The notes under the pieces were generated by a model. That model worked only from the letters and a program-made list of their open reading frames with translations, had not been told where the DNA came from and did no database searches. Both the position numbers and the translations under genes were made by a program. A stretch of 64,000 bases of DNA. Origin: Actinomadura meyerae (GTDB taxonomy: Bacteria; Actinomycetota; Actinomycetes; Streptosporangiales; Streptosporangiaceae). How positions within the stretch are numbered: position 1 is the stretch's first letter; every line of letters begins with the position of its first letter. Shown here one piece after another: positions 23,567 to 31,931 of the stretch. Location: the NCBI RefSeq assembly GCF_900188445.1, contig NZ_FZOR01000021.1:62001-126000 (forward strand), written 5' to 3'.

Positions 23567-24841
23567 ATGCGGTGGCTGCTTCGGACGGTGGCTGCGACGG
23601 CGGCGATCGGGCTGGCGGCGGCGCCCGCCGTTCCCGCGCACGCAGCCCCGGGCCCCAGGGCGGACCAGTGGTGGTTCCGTTCCTGGAGCATCCAGAAGGA
23701 AGTGTGGCCTGTAACCAAGGGCAAGGGCGTGACGGTCGCCGTCATCGACACCGGTGTCAACGCGCAGCTGCCCGACATGAAGCCGGTGGTGCTCCCCGGC
23801 ACCGACCTGACCGGCAAGGGCGGCGACGGCCGCCGCGACAACGACTCCTACAACCACGGCCACGGCACCGGCATGGCGAGCCTCATCGCCTCGCAGGGGA
23901 CCAAGACGGGGTTCGTGGGCATCGCGCCCGAGGCGAAGATCCTGCCCATCGCGGCCCCCTCGGTGAGCGGGCCGACGACGGCGAAGGCCGTCCGGTTCGC
24001 CGTCGACAACGGCGCCAAGGTCGTCAACATCTCCGAGAGCAGCCAGTCCGCCGGCATCTACCCGAACCAGTGCCCGCCGGAGCTCCTCGACGCGATCAAG
24101 TACGCCGCGGAGAAGGACGTGGTGCTCGTCGCCTCCGCCGGCAACTCGGGCGACATCGACAACAAGCCCAACTACCCCGCGTCCTGCCCGGGGGTCGTCG
24201 CCGTGGGGGCGTTCGGCCATGACGGCAAGCCGTGGAAGTCGACGCAGCGGCAGTCCTACGTCACCGTCGCCGCGCCGGGCGCCGACGTCGGCTACCTCGG
24301 CAGCGAGGGCCACGCCTACAACTCGGGCGCGGGGACGAGCCAGGCGTCCGCGCTGGCCTCCGGCGCGATCGCGCTCGTCCGCGCCCGCTACCCGGAGATG
24401 TCGGCGCGCAAGGTCGTGCAGCGCATCACCGCGACGGCGAAGGACTTCGGCCCGACCGGCAAGGACGACATGCTCGGGTACGGCGTCATCAGCATCCCGC
24501 GCGCGCTCAAGCAGAACGTGCCGGACACCGCGCCGAACCCCGTCTACGAGCGGCTGGACAAGGTCGCGGGCGGTTCGAAGGCCGGGGCGGGCGCGACCAA
24601 GCCGGCCGCGGCCGACGAGGACGACTCCGGCGGCTTCCCGATCCTGATCGTGGGCGGTGTCGTCGTGGTGCTGGTCGTGCTGGGCGTCGGCGGCTTCCTG
24701 CTGATGCGCGGTCGCAAGAAGGGCGCCGCACCGGCCGGTCCCGCGCCGATGGCACCGCCGCAGCCCTTCGGGGCGCCGGGGCCCGGCCCGCAGCAGGGAC
24801 CGCCGCCCGGCGGACCGCAGAACCGGCCTCCGGGCCGCTGA
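23567..24841 (+). CDS. Mycosin, T7SS-associated subtilisin-like protease (second copy)
   Basis: The 424-residue protein has a signal peptide (1-27), a subtilase domain with Asp61 (VIDTGVN), His99 (GHGTGMAS) and Ser258 (GAGTSQASALASG), a membrane anchor (about 352-375) and a Pro/Gly-rich cytosolic tail of 45 residues. All three catalytic residues are present. It closes the esx operon. The ATG at 23567 fits AGGAG with an 8-nt spacing; GTG 23558 would overlap that site. With the first mycosin it makes two active-looking copies at one locus. Confidence 0.92.
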   Translation: MRWLLRTVAATAAIGLAAAPAVPAHAAPGPRADQWWFRSWSIQKEVWPVTKGKGVTVAVIDTGVNAQLPDMKPVVLPGTDLTGKGGDGRRDNDSYNHGHGTGMASLIASQGTKTGFVGIAPEAKILPIAAPSVSGPTTAKAVRFAVDNGAKVVNISESSQSAGIYPNQCPPELLDAIKYAAEKDVVLVASAGNSGDIDNKPNYPASCPGVVAVGAFGHDGKPWKSTQRQSYVTVAAPGADVGYLGSEGHAYNSGAGTSQASALASGAIALVRARYPEMSARKVVQRITATAKDFGPTGKDDMLGYGVISIPRALKQNVPDTAPNPVYERLDKVAGGSKAGAGATKPAAADEDDSGGFPILIVGGVVVVLVVLGVGGFLLMRGRKKGAAPAGPAPMAPPQPFGAPGPGPQQGPPPGGPQNRPPGR

Positions 24842-24848
24842 CGGCGGC

Positions 24849-25721
24849 CTAGCGGCTCAGGCAGGTACGGCAGGCCGCGAGAGCCGACGTGGCGCTCCGT
24901 GCGGCGGCTTCGGCCGCCGCGCGGGCGCTCGCCTTGTCGACCGGCGGGGCCTCGCGGGTCTTCGGCGAGGCGTCCTTGGCGTCCGGCGACACCGTGGCGC
25001 GGAAGCGCACTGTGATGACCGCGTTGCGCAGTCGGACGGTGGCCGCGGCCGTACCGGACCGTCCCAGCGGGCCCGTCAGCGTCAGGTTCTGCGCGAACGC
25101 CTGGTCGCCCACGCGGATGAGCGTGGGGGCCTCGGCACGCAGGGAACCGGGTGCGTCCGTCGACGTCCCCTCCATCGTCCGGGCGCTGTTCCAGGCCGCG
25201 TCGTATTCGGACTTCGCCGACGCCGTGCCGTCCAGGTGAAGCCGCACTGAGACGTCGATGCGCCGCGATGCCTGGACGCCCGCCAGGCCCGGCCGCTCCG
25301 CCCAGGAGCAGGCGGCGTACCGTTCGTCCGCCGAGTTCTCGGCCTCGTTCGGGACGGGCGGATCGGAGCGCGGGACGTACTGTTCGAGCGTCTCCCCAGG
25401 CACCAGGGAGCAGGGCTCCGGCATCGACGTGAAACGGGCGGGCTCGTCCTCACCGGAGGCGGCCTGCACCCACCAGCCGACCCCCCCGGCGACCAGGACC
25501 AGCGCACCGGCGCCCGCCGCCCACCACCGCCGGCGACCCGGCCACCGGCGCGACGCAGCCGCCTCCGGAGCCTCGGCCGGCGGCTCCTCGGTGGGCGGCT
25601 CCTCGACCGGCCGGTACGAGCCGTCCAGCTGCTGCTCCGAAGCGATGAACTCCGGCCGCGACCCCTCGGACAACTGCCGACCCCCAACCCGTCCACTTGC
25701 GATCTGCCGCGAGGCTAACAC
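24849..25721 (-). CDS. Single-pass membrane protein with exported Cys-containing domain
   Basis: The 290-residue product has a Pro/Glu-rich cytosolic part, a membrane segment near 66-88 (WWAAGAGALVLVAGGVGWWV) and an exported domain. PCSLVPGETLEQY and YAACSWAE recall the paired-Cys layout of DUF3558-type lipoproteins, but no lipobox is present. The last residues hold C-x2-C (ACRTCLSR). It is convergent with the second mycosin, 7 bp away. The GTG at 25721 is the longest start; TTG 25673, after GGGGGTCGG, is an alternative. Confidence 0.6.
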   Translation of the reverse strand: MLASRQIASGRVGGRQLSEGSRPEFIASEQQLDGSYRPVEEPPTEEPPAEAPEAAASRRWPGRRRWWAAGAGALVLVAGGVGWWVQAASGEDEPARFTSMPEPCSLVPGETLEQYVPRSDPPVPNEAENSADERYAACSWAERPGLAGVQASRRIDVSVRLHLDGTASAKSEYDAAWNSARTMEGTSTDAPGSLRAEAPTLIRVGDQAFAQNLTLTGPLGRSGTAAATVRLRNAVITVRFRATVSPDAKDASPKTREAPPVDKASARAAAEAAARSATSALAACRTCLSR

Positions 25722-25926
25722 CCGGGAACGCGTGCATCGCTCCCACGATCATTAAAAGCCCATCCGGTCGCGTCCGCATAATCGACGACGCGGGTTCACC
25801 GCTGCTGTTATGGTGCCTACCGCACAATGGTCAGAACGCAAGTCAAGTCATGCGGGCCGTGATGGCGGGGAGGGGCGCCGCCGGACCGATCCGCTCGTCG
25901 GGTGATGGCATGCGGGGTCGAGGCGC

Positions 25927-26211
25927 ATGAAGAACATGGAGCTCGCGGTCGGGGTCGGCCTGATCGTGCTCGGCCTGATCTGCTGCGGCACCTGCCTGTT
26001 CCGGGCCGGGCGCCGCAGGGAACTGGAGGGGCTTCAGTACATCGCCGTCTCCAACGTCTTCATGGGCGTGTGGCTGGTCATGTTCGCTCTGGACAAGTCG
26101 GACGGGGCCGCCGGCGCCGTGATGCTGGTGTCGATGGTCCTCGGTCTGGGCGCGGGCGTCCTGGTGCTGATCAACACGGTCCGCCAGGCGAGGAAAGACC
26201 CTTTCGACTGA
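25927..26211 (+). CDS. Small membrane protein of unknown function
   Basis: The 94-residue protein has three hydrophobic segments (about 6-26, 39-55, 63-83), with C-C and C residues at the end of the first (LICCGTCLF). No family is recognised. It is convergent with the next gene, which ends 7 bp away. The ATG at 25927 is weakly supported by a GAGG stretch. The 205-bp upstream gap to the divergent gene at 25721 holds A/T-rich patches but no promoter I would defend. Confidence 0.5.
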   Translation: MKNMELAVGVGLIVLGLICCGTCLFRAGRRRELEGLQYIAVSNVFMGVWLVMFALDKSDGAAGAVMLVSMVLGLGAGVLVLINTVRQARKDPFD

Positions 26212-26218
26212 CCGCGCC

Positions 26219-26653
26219 TCAGAATTCCCGCCGGGGGTCGAGGGTGAGTTTGCGCATGACCCTGTTCAGCCGCGAATTCCGGTACGCGTCCAGGCAGGCG
26301 GGGCGCTCGGTGAAGCCGGCGTCGCCGTCCAGCCACCGGACGTACCCGGGCAGCAGCCACCTCGGGGAATGCACGTAGACGACGATCGAGACCAGCAGGA
26401 GCAGGAAGGCGATCGCCAGCATCACCGCGACCACGACGCCGGGGACGACCGTGGCCACCAGCAGGGCCGCGGTGATCAGCAGCATGGACGACGCGAACCA
26501 AGCCCCGGCGAGGGGCGCGTACGGCCAACGGAAGAAGCCGTCGTTCCCGTGCCAGGAATGCCAGCGCCCCCGGTACGCGGCGATCCCGAGCAGGAGTATC
26601 ACGGCGAGGATCGGCAGGAAGACCGCCGCCGCGACGATGATACGGAGCGACAC
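26219..26653 (-). CDS. Membrane protein at the end of a T7SS substrate operon
   Basis: The 144-residue protein has three to four hydrophobic segments (about 5-25, 45-70, 72-94) and a soluble tail (RWLDGDAGFTERPACLDAYRNS). No family is recognised. It lies 21 bp after the WXG-like membrane gene on the same strand, so it is probably the last gene of the YbaB-EspC-like-WXG operon and may be its immunity or membrane partner. Confidence 0.5.
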   Translation of the reverse strand: MSLRIIVAAAVFLPILAVILLLGIAAYRGRWHSWHGNDGFFRWPYAPLAGAWFASSMLLITAALLVATVVPGVVVAVMLAIAFLLLLVSIVVYVHSPRWLLPGYVRWLDGDAGFTERPACLDAYRNSRLNRVMRKLTLDPRREF

Positions 26654-26674
26654 GATGCACCTCGTCCGGCCGCG

Positions 26675-27643
26675 TCAGCGGTGGGGCTGGGTCTTGTCGA
26701 CGTAGTTGCGTCCGGGGTCGGGCTCGCCGTCCTCGCCGCTGCCGTACTCGTCGCCCTTGATGCCGGCGGCTCCGGCGAGCTTCTCGCCGCCCGCGACGAG
26801 GACGGGCCCGCCGTTAGCGGTGTCGACGGCGCCGAGCCCCGTGACGCCCCGCTCCAGCCCGGTGAGCGGCGCGACACGGCTCGACTGCGGTATGCCCGTC
26901 CACTTCCCGGCCTGCCCCTCGCCCATGAACTTGGCGGTGAACTTCTGCTCCAGGAAGTTGAGGGTCCCCTTCAGCATGTCGTCGAGCCCGTTGACCGTGG
27001 CCTGGCCGAAGGTCTTGAACACGTCGTCGTTGCCGTGGCCCCACTGCCAGGCGATGTTGCCCGCGCAGGCGAGGCCGAAGATCCCGGCGGTGGCGCCGAA
27101 CGTGATCGTCAGCACCTTCGAGCCCATGCTGAGCACCCGGTAGGCCATGGTCGCGAACTGGTTCGCCTGCGCTTCGAGCTCGACGGCCGCGGGGGCCCCG
27201 ATGATGCTGCCCGCCGCGATGCAGATGGCCGCGGCGAAGATCCCGAGCAGCGTGATGATGATGAACATCAGGTAGATGAACACCGCGATCATGACGGCGA
27301 GGATCCACAGCGCGATGGCGACGACCCAGGCCGTGGCGATCGCGGCCTCGAGCTGCTGCCGGTACTCCTCGGCCCGCTGCTCGAAGGCGGTGCGGTCGTC
27401 GCCCTCCCAGGCGGTCTGCTGGACGCCGCGCGTCAGTGTCTCGATCTGCTCCTTGGCCTTGGTGAGCTCGTCGATCGTCTCCTTCCACCCGTCGGCGGCG
27501 TCCCAGATCTTCTTGGGGTCGCCCTGGGCCTGGTACACGATCGGGTTCATCGGAATGGCGGCGGGGATCACCGTGGAGACGAAGATGCACTCGTACATCG
27601 CGGCCTGGGCGAGGCCCTTCGCGGCCCCCAGAACGTCGGTCAT
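26675..27643 (-). CDS. WXG100-like protein with membrane segments, candidate T7SS effector
   Basis: The 322-residue protein begins with a WXG100-like hairpin (about 40-105) with the turn W79-E-G81 (TAWEGDDRTAF). Two or three membrane segments follow (about 105-155 and 180-200), then a polar tail of 120 residues ending DPGRNYVDKTQPHR. WXG domain plus membrane segments resembles the amino part of CpnT-like and pore-type effectors, but no toxin domain is recognised in the tail. Start and upstream stop overlap (TGATG), so it is coupled to the preceding gene. Confidence 0.65.
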   Translation of the reverse strand: MTDVLGAAKGLAQAAMYECIFVSTVIPAAIPMNPIVYQAQGDPKKIWDAADGWKETIDELTKAKEQIETLTRGVQQTAWEGDDRTAFEQRAEEYRQQLEAAIATAWVVAIALWILAVMIAVFIYLMFIIITLLGIFAAAICIAAGSIIGAPAAVELEAQANQFATMAYRVLSMGSKVLTITFGATAGIFGLACAGNIAWQWGHGNDDVFKTFGQATVNGLDDMLKGTLNFLEQKFTAKFMGEGQAGKWTGIPQSSRVAPLTGLERGVTGLGAVDTANGGPVLVAGGEKLAGAAGIKGDEYGSGEDGEPDPGRNYVDKTQPHR

Positions 27644-28125
27644 CAGGAGCCCTTCTTGATCGTCGACTTGCGGTCGGCCTCGTCCTGGATCTTGGCGGCC
27701 TGGTGCAGCCTGTCGTTGAAGTCCATGAGCAGCTTCGTCTTGTCGATGAGGTCCTGGTCGGTGAACTCGATCAGTTCGGTGTAGGCCGTCGCGCAGAAGA
27801 AGCCGAAGGTCGTGAACGCGTCGGGCTGGGCATCGCGCGGCTTGACGTTCAGCTTGTACCGGGCGCTCTTGAGAATGGCACCGACGTCCTTCTCCAGGGC
27901 GTCGCCGAGCCGTTTCAGTGATTCGGGGGAGAAATGCACCTGGCCGGTCGCCTTGGCGCCGGCGTTCGGCGCCGGCGTCGCGGGAGTGGGCGTCGGCGCT
28001 GGTGCCGGCGCGGGACGGCCCCCGGTGGACGGTGTCCCGGAAGGGGACGCGCCCGGCGGGGACGCACTGGGGGCCGGAGTCGGACTCGGCCCGTTGATGA
28101 TGTTGTTGATCTTGTTATCGCCCAT
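27643..28125 (-). CDS. Small Pro/Ala-rich protein with EspC-like helical domain
   Basis: The 160-residue protein has a disordered Pro/Ala/Ser-rich first half (10-60) and a helical second half (HFSPESLKRLGDALEKDVGAIL; TDQDLIDKTKLLMDFNDRL). The position between a YbaB-like gene and a WXG-like gene, and the helix style, match EspC/EsxA-like partner proteins. It may pair with the downstream WXG-like protein for export. No WXG turn is present. Confidence 0.55.
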   Translation of the reverse strand: MGDNKINNIINGPSPTPAPSASPPGASPSGTPSTGGRPAPAPAPTPTPATPAPNAGAKATGQVHFSPESLKRLGDALEKDVGAILKSARYKLNVKPRDAQPDAFTTFGFFCATAYTELIEFTDQDLIDKTKLLMDFNDRLHQAAKIQDEADRKSTIKKGS

Positions 28126-28166
28126 CCGTCACTCCGTCCTCGATGCTCGGGTACTCGCGGACCGCG

Positions 28167-28628
28167 TCACCGGGGCGGAGCCTGCCCGGAGATGCCGAGG
28201 TTGCGCTGCAGCTGCTCGATCATTCCCTGCGTCTCCCGGCCGGCCTTCTCGAACATGCCCTGGACCTCGCCGAGCGTCTCCTTCAGCGCCTCCTTGTTCC
28301 GCATCAGCTCTAGGGGGTTCACCGAGTCCCCGTACTCGAAGGCGGCGAGCTCCTCGACCTGCCGGTCGAGGTCGCGACGGGCGGCCTTGACGGTGCTGCG
28401 GATGGCCTCCGCCAGCTCCTCGGCCGGCATCCGCATCGCCCGCGGATCGATGTGCAACTCCGCGACCGGGTCGTCCGCGCTGCTCGTGACCCGGACGCGC
28501 GCGTCGGCCGATTCGGCGTGCCCGGTGAGTTGCGCCGTCTGCTCCCGGAGCGCCGCCATCTTCGCCACGCGCTGCTGCGCGTCCTCGACGAGCTTGTCCA
28601 TGTCGAAGTCATTGGCGCTGAACATCAT
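28167..28628 (-). CDS. YbaB/EbfC-family protein (first copy)
   Basis: The 153-residue protein has a coiled-coil start and the YbaB/EbfC core (VTSSADDPVAELHIDPRAM, ELAEAIRSTVKAARRDLDRQ). YbaB proteins bind DNA, but actinobacterial T7SS clusters often carry divergent copies whose role is unknown. The ATG at 28628 (or 28625) follows GGGGAG. It opens the minus-strand substrate operon. A region with four dyad elements lies just upstream. A second copy precedes the giant toxin. Confidence 0.75.
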   Translation of the reverse strand: MMFSANDFDMDKLVEDAQQRVAKMAALREQTAQLTGHAESADARVRVTSSADDPVAELHIDPRAMRMPAEELAEAIRSTVKAARRDLDRQVEELAAFEYGDSVNPLELMRNKEALKETLGEVQGMFEKAGRETQGMIEQLQRNLGISGQAPPR

Positions 28629-28943
28629 GGGACTCCCCGGCCGTCCGCGACGGTGTTTCGAGTTCGCTCGAATAGTTGATCAACGATTGCGGCCACTGTA
28701 GTGGCCGGTATCGCCCATCGTGGGCGATTTTCTGAAAAGGTTGGTTCGGTGGTCGCCGGCAAAGCCGCGAAAGTGGCCCGTCGGCATGGTCTTCGACTCC
28801 ACCGGCGCCCTGACCAGTTCCATGGAACTTCATATCGGACGACCAAAAACCCGCTCTTCGGCGGATGCAAAAACCGGAGGGATGTCGGCCCTGGAGATAC
28901 TCTGGCGCTCCAGACGGTGGACTGATTCTGAAGAGGTCTTGTT
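28629..28943. promoter_or_regulatory. Gene-free divergent region with four closely spaced dyads
   Basis: No convincing gene lies in these 315 bp. Four perfect dyads stand almost end to end: TTCGAG-ttcg-CTCGAA (28657-28672), GTTGATCAAC (28675-28684), CGGCCACT-gt-AGTGGCCG (28690-28707) and ATCGCCCA-tcg-TGGGCGAT (28710-28728, followed by TTT). They sit 30-100 bp before the YbaB-like start. Operators are likely; the last could also be a terminator. The half near 28750-28940 is less GC-biased and shows only a short TCTGG/CCAGA dyad. Confidence 0.55.
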
Positions 28944-29279
28944 GTGCCTGTGATCATTGGCACCGTGGCGTACGCGCTGCTGGGGCTCGCCTGTGTCGCC
29001 GCCGGAGTGCGGACTCGCAACGCCGTGGGGAGCTATTCGGTCTCCCGCGGCGTCAAGGTGCCTTATGCGGAGTTGCCGCATCGGGAGCGGATGCGCACGG
29101 GGAACGCGCTTCTCGTGCTCGGCGCGCTCCTGCTGCTGTGCACTCCGTTCACGGTCCTGCCGGAGGCCGCCGTGGCGGTGCTCTTCCTCGCGGCGCTCTG
29201 CTCCTTCGTCGCCTATGCGGTGATCCAGATGGGGCTGCGGAGGGCAGCACAGGAGATCGCGCGGCAGAGGGCCAGCTAG
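28944..29279 (+). CDS. Small membrane protein of unknown function
   Basis: The 111-residue protein has three hydrophobic segments (about 3-20, 54-70, 73-95) and a basic tail (RRAAQEIARQRAS). AGAGG lies before the GTG at 28944. No family is recognised. It is the only plus-strand gene before a long run of minus-strand genes. Confidence 0.5.
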   Translation: MPVIIGTVAYALLGLACVAAGVRTRNAVGSYSVSRGVKVPYAELPHRERMRTGNALLVLGALLLLCTPFTVLPEAAVAVLFLAALCSFVAYAVIQMGLRRAAQEIARQRAS

Positions 29280-29304
29280 CCGAGCGCGGTCGGGTTGCGC
29301 GGTC

Positions 29305-30507
29305 TCACATGGGAGGTGGGACCAGAAGGCGGTGCCAGCGGAGGGTGCGCTTGGCGCGCTCGCGCGTGGCGGGGTCTTCCGCGGGGAGCTGGGCGTTGTT
29401 GTCCCGGATGTGGCGCAGGAGGTCGGGCTCCGGCGGGATGTCGTGGTGCTCCAGGTGGTGGGGGACGCCGCCGAGCCAGATCCAGGTGCCGTCCGTCTGG
29501 TAGGTGTCGGGGACGTTGGCGGGGCGCGCGGGGTCGAAGGCGTCGGTGAACAGGCGGCCGCTGTCGTACACGACCGGGGCCTCGCGCAGGTAGCGCAGGA
29601 CGGCGTCGCGTTCGGCCGCGTCCAGGGCGGGGCGCTGCATGACTTCCGGGTCGCCCGGGACCGGGTTGTTGGCCAGGCGCAGCGACTGCTCGTGGACGTC
29701 CGCGCGCTCGCGGAGGGCGGCCAGGGACGGTGCTTCCTGCACGGCCGCGTCGGGCGGGACGGCGCCCGCGACGGGGTCGGCGGGCATGGCGCGGCAGTGG
29801 GAGAGGACCTCGGAGGCCGGGACGTTCCGCGCGTACAGGTCGCGGAGGCGCTGGATCCAGACGCCGGCGGCGTCGCCGCCGAGGGCGGCCGCGTCGGTGC
29901 GGGCCAGGAACAGCGCGGCGGTGCCGCCCTGCCAGAGGTAGCCGAGGACGACGTCGCCCTGGACGACCGGCAGGTACTGGACGGGGCCGTCGGTGGTCAG
30001 GTCGTAGCCGGGGGGCAGTTCGAAGTGGAGCGGCCCCCAGCCCTCCGACCGGTCCATCGGGGTGCCGTCGGGGAACACGCCGTCGCTGAGGGACTCCCAC
30101 GGGGAGCGTTCGGCGTCCGGGTTGGCCAGGTCGGCCAGCGTGGCCCTGCTGTCCGCGGTCTCCTCGCGGGCGTCGGCCGGGACGCCGCCGCCGCGCGGGT
30201 CCTCGGGGCGGCCGATCCACTGGCGGATCGCCTCGCGGGACGGCAGGCCCTGCTGGTAGGACTCCCGGAGCCGCTCCGACCACACGGCGGGGGCTCCGAA
30301 CGCCTCGTCCAGGTACTGGTTGCGGCGGATGAAGCCGGCGGACTCGTCGTCCATCCCCGCCCAGAGGTATCCGATGTGGAGGCCGTTCAGCATCACCGGC
30401 AGGTACACGATCGGCTTGCGGGTCCGGTGGGAGTAGGACGTGCTCGACTCCGCGAAGGCGGGCACCGGGGGGACGCCCTGCGGGCCGTTCGGCGGGGGAA
30501 GGTTCAT
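29305..30507 (-). CDS. Modular protein: two tandem repeat units plus a C-terminal domain shared with the next gene
   Basis: The 400-residue protein has no signal or membrane segment. Two related units cover about 20-130 and 140-290 (IVYLPVMLNGLHIGYLWAG; VQYLPVVQGDVVLGYLWQG), each with a W-x-x-RLR-x-x-Y helix. They align over their length with the whole protein at 34817-35671. The last 110 residues (YQTDGTWIWLGGVP, IPPEPDLLRHIR) match the end of the adjacent protein. The start overlaps the upstream stop by 4 nt. Modular reuse downstream of a polymorphic toxin suggests immunity or adaptor roles, inferred from context only. Confidence 0.6.
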   Translation of the reverse strand: MNLPPPNGPQGVPPVPAFAESSTSYSHRTRKPIVYLPVMLNGLHIGYLWAGMDDESAGFIRRNQYLDEAFGAPAVWSERLRESYQQGLPSREAIRQWIGRPEDPRGGGVPADAREETADSRATLADLANPDAERSPWESLSDGVFPDGTPMDRSEGWGPLHFELPPGYDLTTDGPVQYLPVVQGDVVLGYLWQGGTAALFLARTDAAALGGDAAGVWIQRLRDLYARNVPASEVLSHCRAMPADPVAGAVPPDAAVQEAPSLAALRERADVHEQSLRLANNPVPGDPEVMQRPALDAAERDAVLRYLREAPVVYDSGRLFTDAFDPARPANVPDTYQTDGTWIWLGGVPHHLEHHDIPPEPDLLRHIRDNNAQLPAEDPATRERAKRTLRWHRLLVPPPM

Positions 30508-31316
30508 GACGACTCCGAGCCGGTGATGGTCGCGACCGCGGCGGAGCGGACGTTGTCGGCGACGTCCGGCACCCGGAACCCGGCCTGCCGGATGTGGGCG
30601 GCGAGCTCGGGCTCCGGCGGGACGCCGTGGGCGCGCAGGTAGTAGCCGACGGCGCCGGGCCAGATCCAGGTGCCGTCGGTGTGGTAGGTCAGCGGGACGT
30701 TACGGGCGTGCTCGGGGTCGAGGGCGTCGCTGTCGTAGCTGCGGGCCGCCAGCACGATCGGGGCCTGCTCCAGGTAGCGGACCATCGGCTCCCGCTCGTC
30801 CCCGGGGACCTCGGGCCGCCGCACCTCGGGCCGCCCGTCGGGGGAGGTGCCGTCGAAGGGGCGGGCGATGCGCATGCCCTCCGAAGCCGGGGCGCCCAGC
30901 CAGGCCGGGACGTGCTCGGCGTCGCGGGGGAACCTGCGGAGCTCGGCCTCCGGGGTGTCCGGCGGCGGCGGGGTCTGCCACTGCGGCTCGCCGTCGCGGT
31001 CGTAGCGGACGTCGTAGGTGAACGGGAACGTCAGCGTGAAGGTGGCGGTGAACCAGGTGCCGAGGCCGGGCGCGTACATGCCGGCGCGCAGCCGCTCGAA
31101 CAGCTCGCCGAGCGCGGCGGGCACGTCGAAGGGGGCGGGCAGGCCCGGCCCGGTGACCAGGCGGAGCTGCCCGAGGGTCTCGGTGTGCCGCCCGAGCGAG
31201 CGGTGCACGACCGTGCACTCCCCCCACCCGGGAGGCAGGATGTGCGTCAGCAGCAGGGTGATCTGCTGGAGCAGGTCGTTCTGCTCGACGGGGTTCAGCG
31301 ACCCGTTCTCGCTCAC
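30504..31316 (-). CDS. YezG-like (DUF600) protein with a C-terminal TDGTWIW domain
   Basis: The 270-residue protein has an amino-terminal YezG-like domain (about 15-150) showing GMYAPGLGTWFTATFTL and FPRDAEHVPAWL. YezG-family proteins are known immunity proteins of nuclease toxins. The carboxyl part (about 165-260) has LTYHTDGTWIWPGAVGYYL and PPEPELAAHIR, shared with the previous entry. The GTG at 31316 follows AGAGG. It may protect against the endonuclease domain of the giant protein, but this pairing is inference. Confidence 0.65.
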   Translation of the reverse strand: MSENGSLNPVEQNDLLQQITLLLTHILPPGWGECTVVHRSLGRHTETLGQLRLVTGPGLPAPFDVPAALGELFERLRAGMYAPGLGTWFTATFTLTFPFTYDVRYDRDGEPQWQTPPPPDTPEAELRRFPRDAEHVPAWLGAPASEGMRIARPFDGTSPDGRPEVRRPEVPGDEREPMVRYLEQAPIVLAARSYDSDALDPEHARNVPLTYHTDGTWIWPGAVGYYLRAHGVPPEPELAAHIRQAGFRVPDVADNVRSAAVATITGSESS

Positions 31317-31356
31317 GACTTACCTCTTTCCGTCCGTCGGGGGCTGGCCTTGGGAG

Positions 31357-31842
31357 TCATCCGCCGTGCGCGTCCGCGCCCTGGCCGAGCCGCTCGCGCA
31401 GCCAGCCGGGGACGTGCGCGTCGTCGCGGGGGAACAGGGCCAGGTCGCGGGCCCATTCCTCGGGCGCGGCGGGCGGCTCCCAACCGGGGTCGAAGTCGGC
31501 GTTGAAGCTGACCCAGTAGGCGCTCGGCGGGTCCATCATGAACCGCATCCCGAACCAGGTGCCCTCACCGGGCCGGTACATCATGGACCGCAGCTCCGCG
31601 GCGATCTGCGCGCACTCGCGGGGCGGGTCGGCGGCGGGGGAGGACCCGTCCGGCATGATCACCGAGAGGCGGAGGTCGGTGACGCCGGCCAGCATGAGGA
31701 TGCGCAGGTCGATGCGGCGCCAGCCGGCGGGCGCGACCTGCAGCAGGGCCATGCCGAGCCGCTGCGTCAGCTCTTCGTAGCGCTGCCGGTCGTACGGCCG
31801 CGGTCCCTGCGGCACCGGAACCTCGGCGGGGGGCTGGTTCAT
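31357..31842 (-). CDS. YezG-like (DUF600) protein, candidate immunity protein
   Basis: The 161-residue protein is a stand-alone YezG-like domain: SMMYRPGEGTWFGMRFMM, an acidic FNADFDPGWEPP stretch and FPRDDAHVPGWL. It is a clear paralogue of the first domains of the genes on either side. No signal or membrane segment is present, as expected for a cytosolic immunity protein. The ATG at 31842 is chosen because the conserved domain follows and a weak GGAGAG lies upstream. Confidence 0.68.
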   Translation of the reverse strand: MNQPPAEVPVPQGPRPYDRQRYEELTQRLGMALLQVAPAGWRRIDLRILMLAGVTDLRLSVIMPDGSSPAADPPRECAQIAAELRSMMYRPGEGTWFGMRFMMDPPSAYWVSFNADFDPGWEPPAAPEEWARDLALFPRDDAHVPGWLRERLGQGADAHGG

Positions 31843-31931
31843 CGCGTCGCTGCTCCTCTCTCCGTCGCGCAAGTCTATTGCTCCCGTGCCCGGTGGCCGT
31901 GCGGTCCGGACGTGTTCGTGCCGGGATGCGG

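Noticed and set aside
28701..28953. Short plus-strand frames of 74 and 77 codons in the dyad-rich intergenic region
   Set aside because: They lack third-position GC bias, ribosome sites and family features, and one runs into the next gene.
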